IMG/VR virus record: IMGVR_UViG_3300036852_000010
Span: 1 to 21,695 of that record
DNA length: 21,695 bases
Source: a virus
Direction: 5' to 3' (one strand)
A model generated the notes under the pieces. It was not told the DNA's origin, made no database searches, and worked only from the letters and a program-made list of their open reading frames with translations. Positions within the stretch are counted from its first letter, which is position 1. Each line of letters starts with the position of its first letter. This document shows positions 21,466 to 21,695 of this stretch, in pieces. The position numbers and the translations under genes are program-made.

Positions 21466-21695
21466 TTACTCCGTAAACCAGCTATCCGGAATCAGCTTCT
21501 TCGCCCACTGGAACCCATGCTTGTCGGCCCACATGGCGTTCGTAGACTGCGAGCCAGAGGCGATGCGTGAGTTGGGGTTATCGAACACGAAGCGGATGTC
21601 GAGGTGCGGGTGTTGTTGTTTGATGAGCAGGTGCTTGCGGCGGTCGGATGGTTGGAACCACCCCTTCCCTTCAACGATGATGCCGTTGGGCAGGC
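21466..21695 (-). CDS. Endonuclease I / Holliday-junction resolvase (T7 gp3-like), 5' part outside window
   Basis: About 76 C-terminal residues are present; the start lies beyond the right edge. LPNGIIVEGKGWF matches the T7 gp3 active-site segment LPNGIIVETKG, so the visible Glu and Lys correspond to catalytic E65 and K67. The following DRRKHLLIKQQHPHLDIRFVF matches the T7 segment DRKKHLLIREQHPELDIRIVF, and the end KKLIPDSWFTE fits DKLIPAEW. The enzyme resolves branched replication and recombination intermediates and breaks host DNA. Its position before lysozyme is as in T7. Confidence 0.93.
   Translation of the reverse strand, partial: LPNGIIVEGKGWFQPSDRRKHLLIKQQHPHLDIRFVFDNPNSRIASGSQSTNAMWADKHGFQWAKKLIPDSWFTE

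Noticed and set aside
1-21695. CRISPR arrays, insertion sequences, rRNA genes
   Set aside because: No regularly spaced direct repeats, transposase motifs or rRNA segments were seen in the window.

Overview
The window is the middle of a lytic, T7-like podovirus genome (Autographiviridae type) infecting a Gram-negative host. Every supported gene lies on the minus strand, so transcription and the T7-style map run from high to low coordinates. The evidence is the gene order endonuclease I - lysozyme/amidase - primase-helicase - DNA polymerase - 5'-3' exonuclease - portal - scaffold - capsid - tail tubes A and B - internal core proteins, each with recognisable family motifs. An embedded i-spanin/o-spanin pair implies a host with an outer membrane. 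The sequence is GC-rich. The phage RNA polymerase is absent here. It does not sit between the exonuclease and portal, as in phiKMV-type phages, so it is expected beyond the right edge. Nothing in the window identifies the host genus.

Replication and nucleotide region (about 21695 to 12764): endonuclease I (5' end cut by the window edge), T7-type lysozyme, a small HTH protein, primase-helicase, a 152-aa protein with primase-like motif spacing, a family-A DNA polymerase with a shortened thioredoxin-binding loop, several small ORFs, and a FEN-like exonuclease. Less usual genes are interleaved: an exported ClpP/SppA-fold protein, an HslV-like Ntn hydrolase, a dATP/dGTP-diphosphohydrolase-family protein and a HAD deoxynucleotidase-like protein. 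Most of these genes overlap by 1-8 bases at stop/start junctions, which points to one translationally coupled operon. A strong rho-independent terminator (12694-12730) follows it, next to a second perfect hairpin.

Virion and lysis region (about 12622 to 1): two small proteins, portal, a small protein, scaffold, then a lysis block (two-TM holin candidate, Rz-like i-spanin, nested Rz1-like o-spanin) inserted between scaffold and capsid. Next come a putative decoration protein with a flagellin-hook-like repeat, a tRNA-Tyr(GUA), a structured 286-base leader, the major capsid protein and a T-phi-like terminator. Tail tubular proteins A and B and internal virion proteins follow. The last gene runs off the left edge and carries a T4-lysozyme-type GH24 domain near its C-terminus, presumably for cell-wall penetration during DNA entry.

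The points most worth a second look are the two protease-fold genes in the replication operon, the muramidase inside an ejection protein, the shortened polymerase loop, the primase-motif protein beside the helicase, and the single tRNA with a structured leader upstream of the capsid gene.
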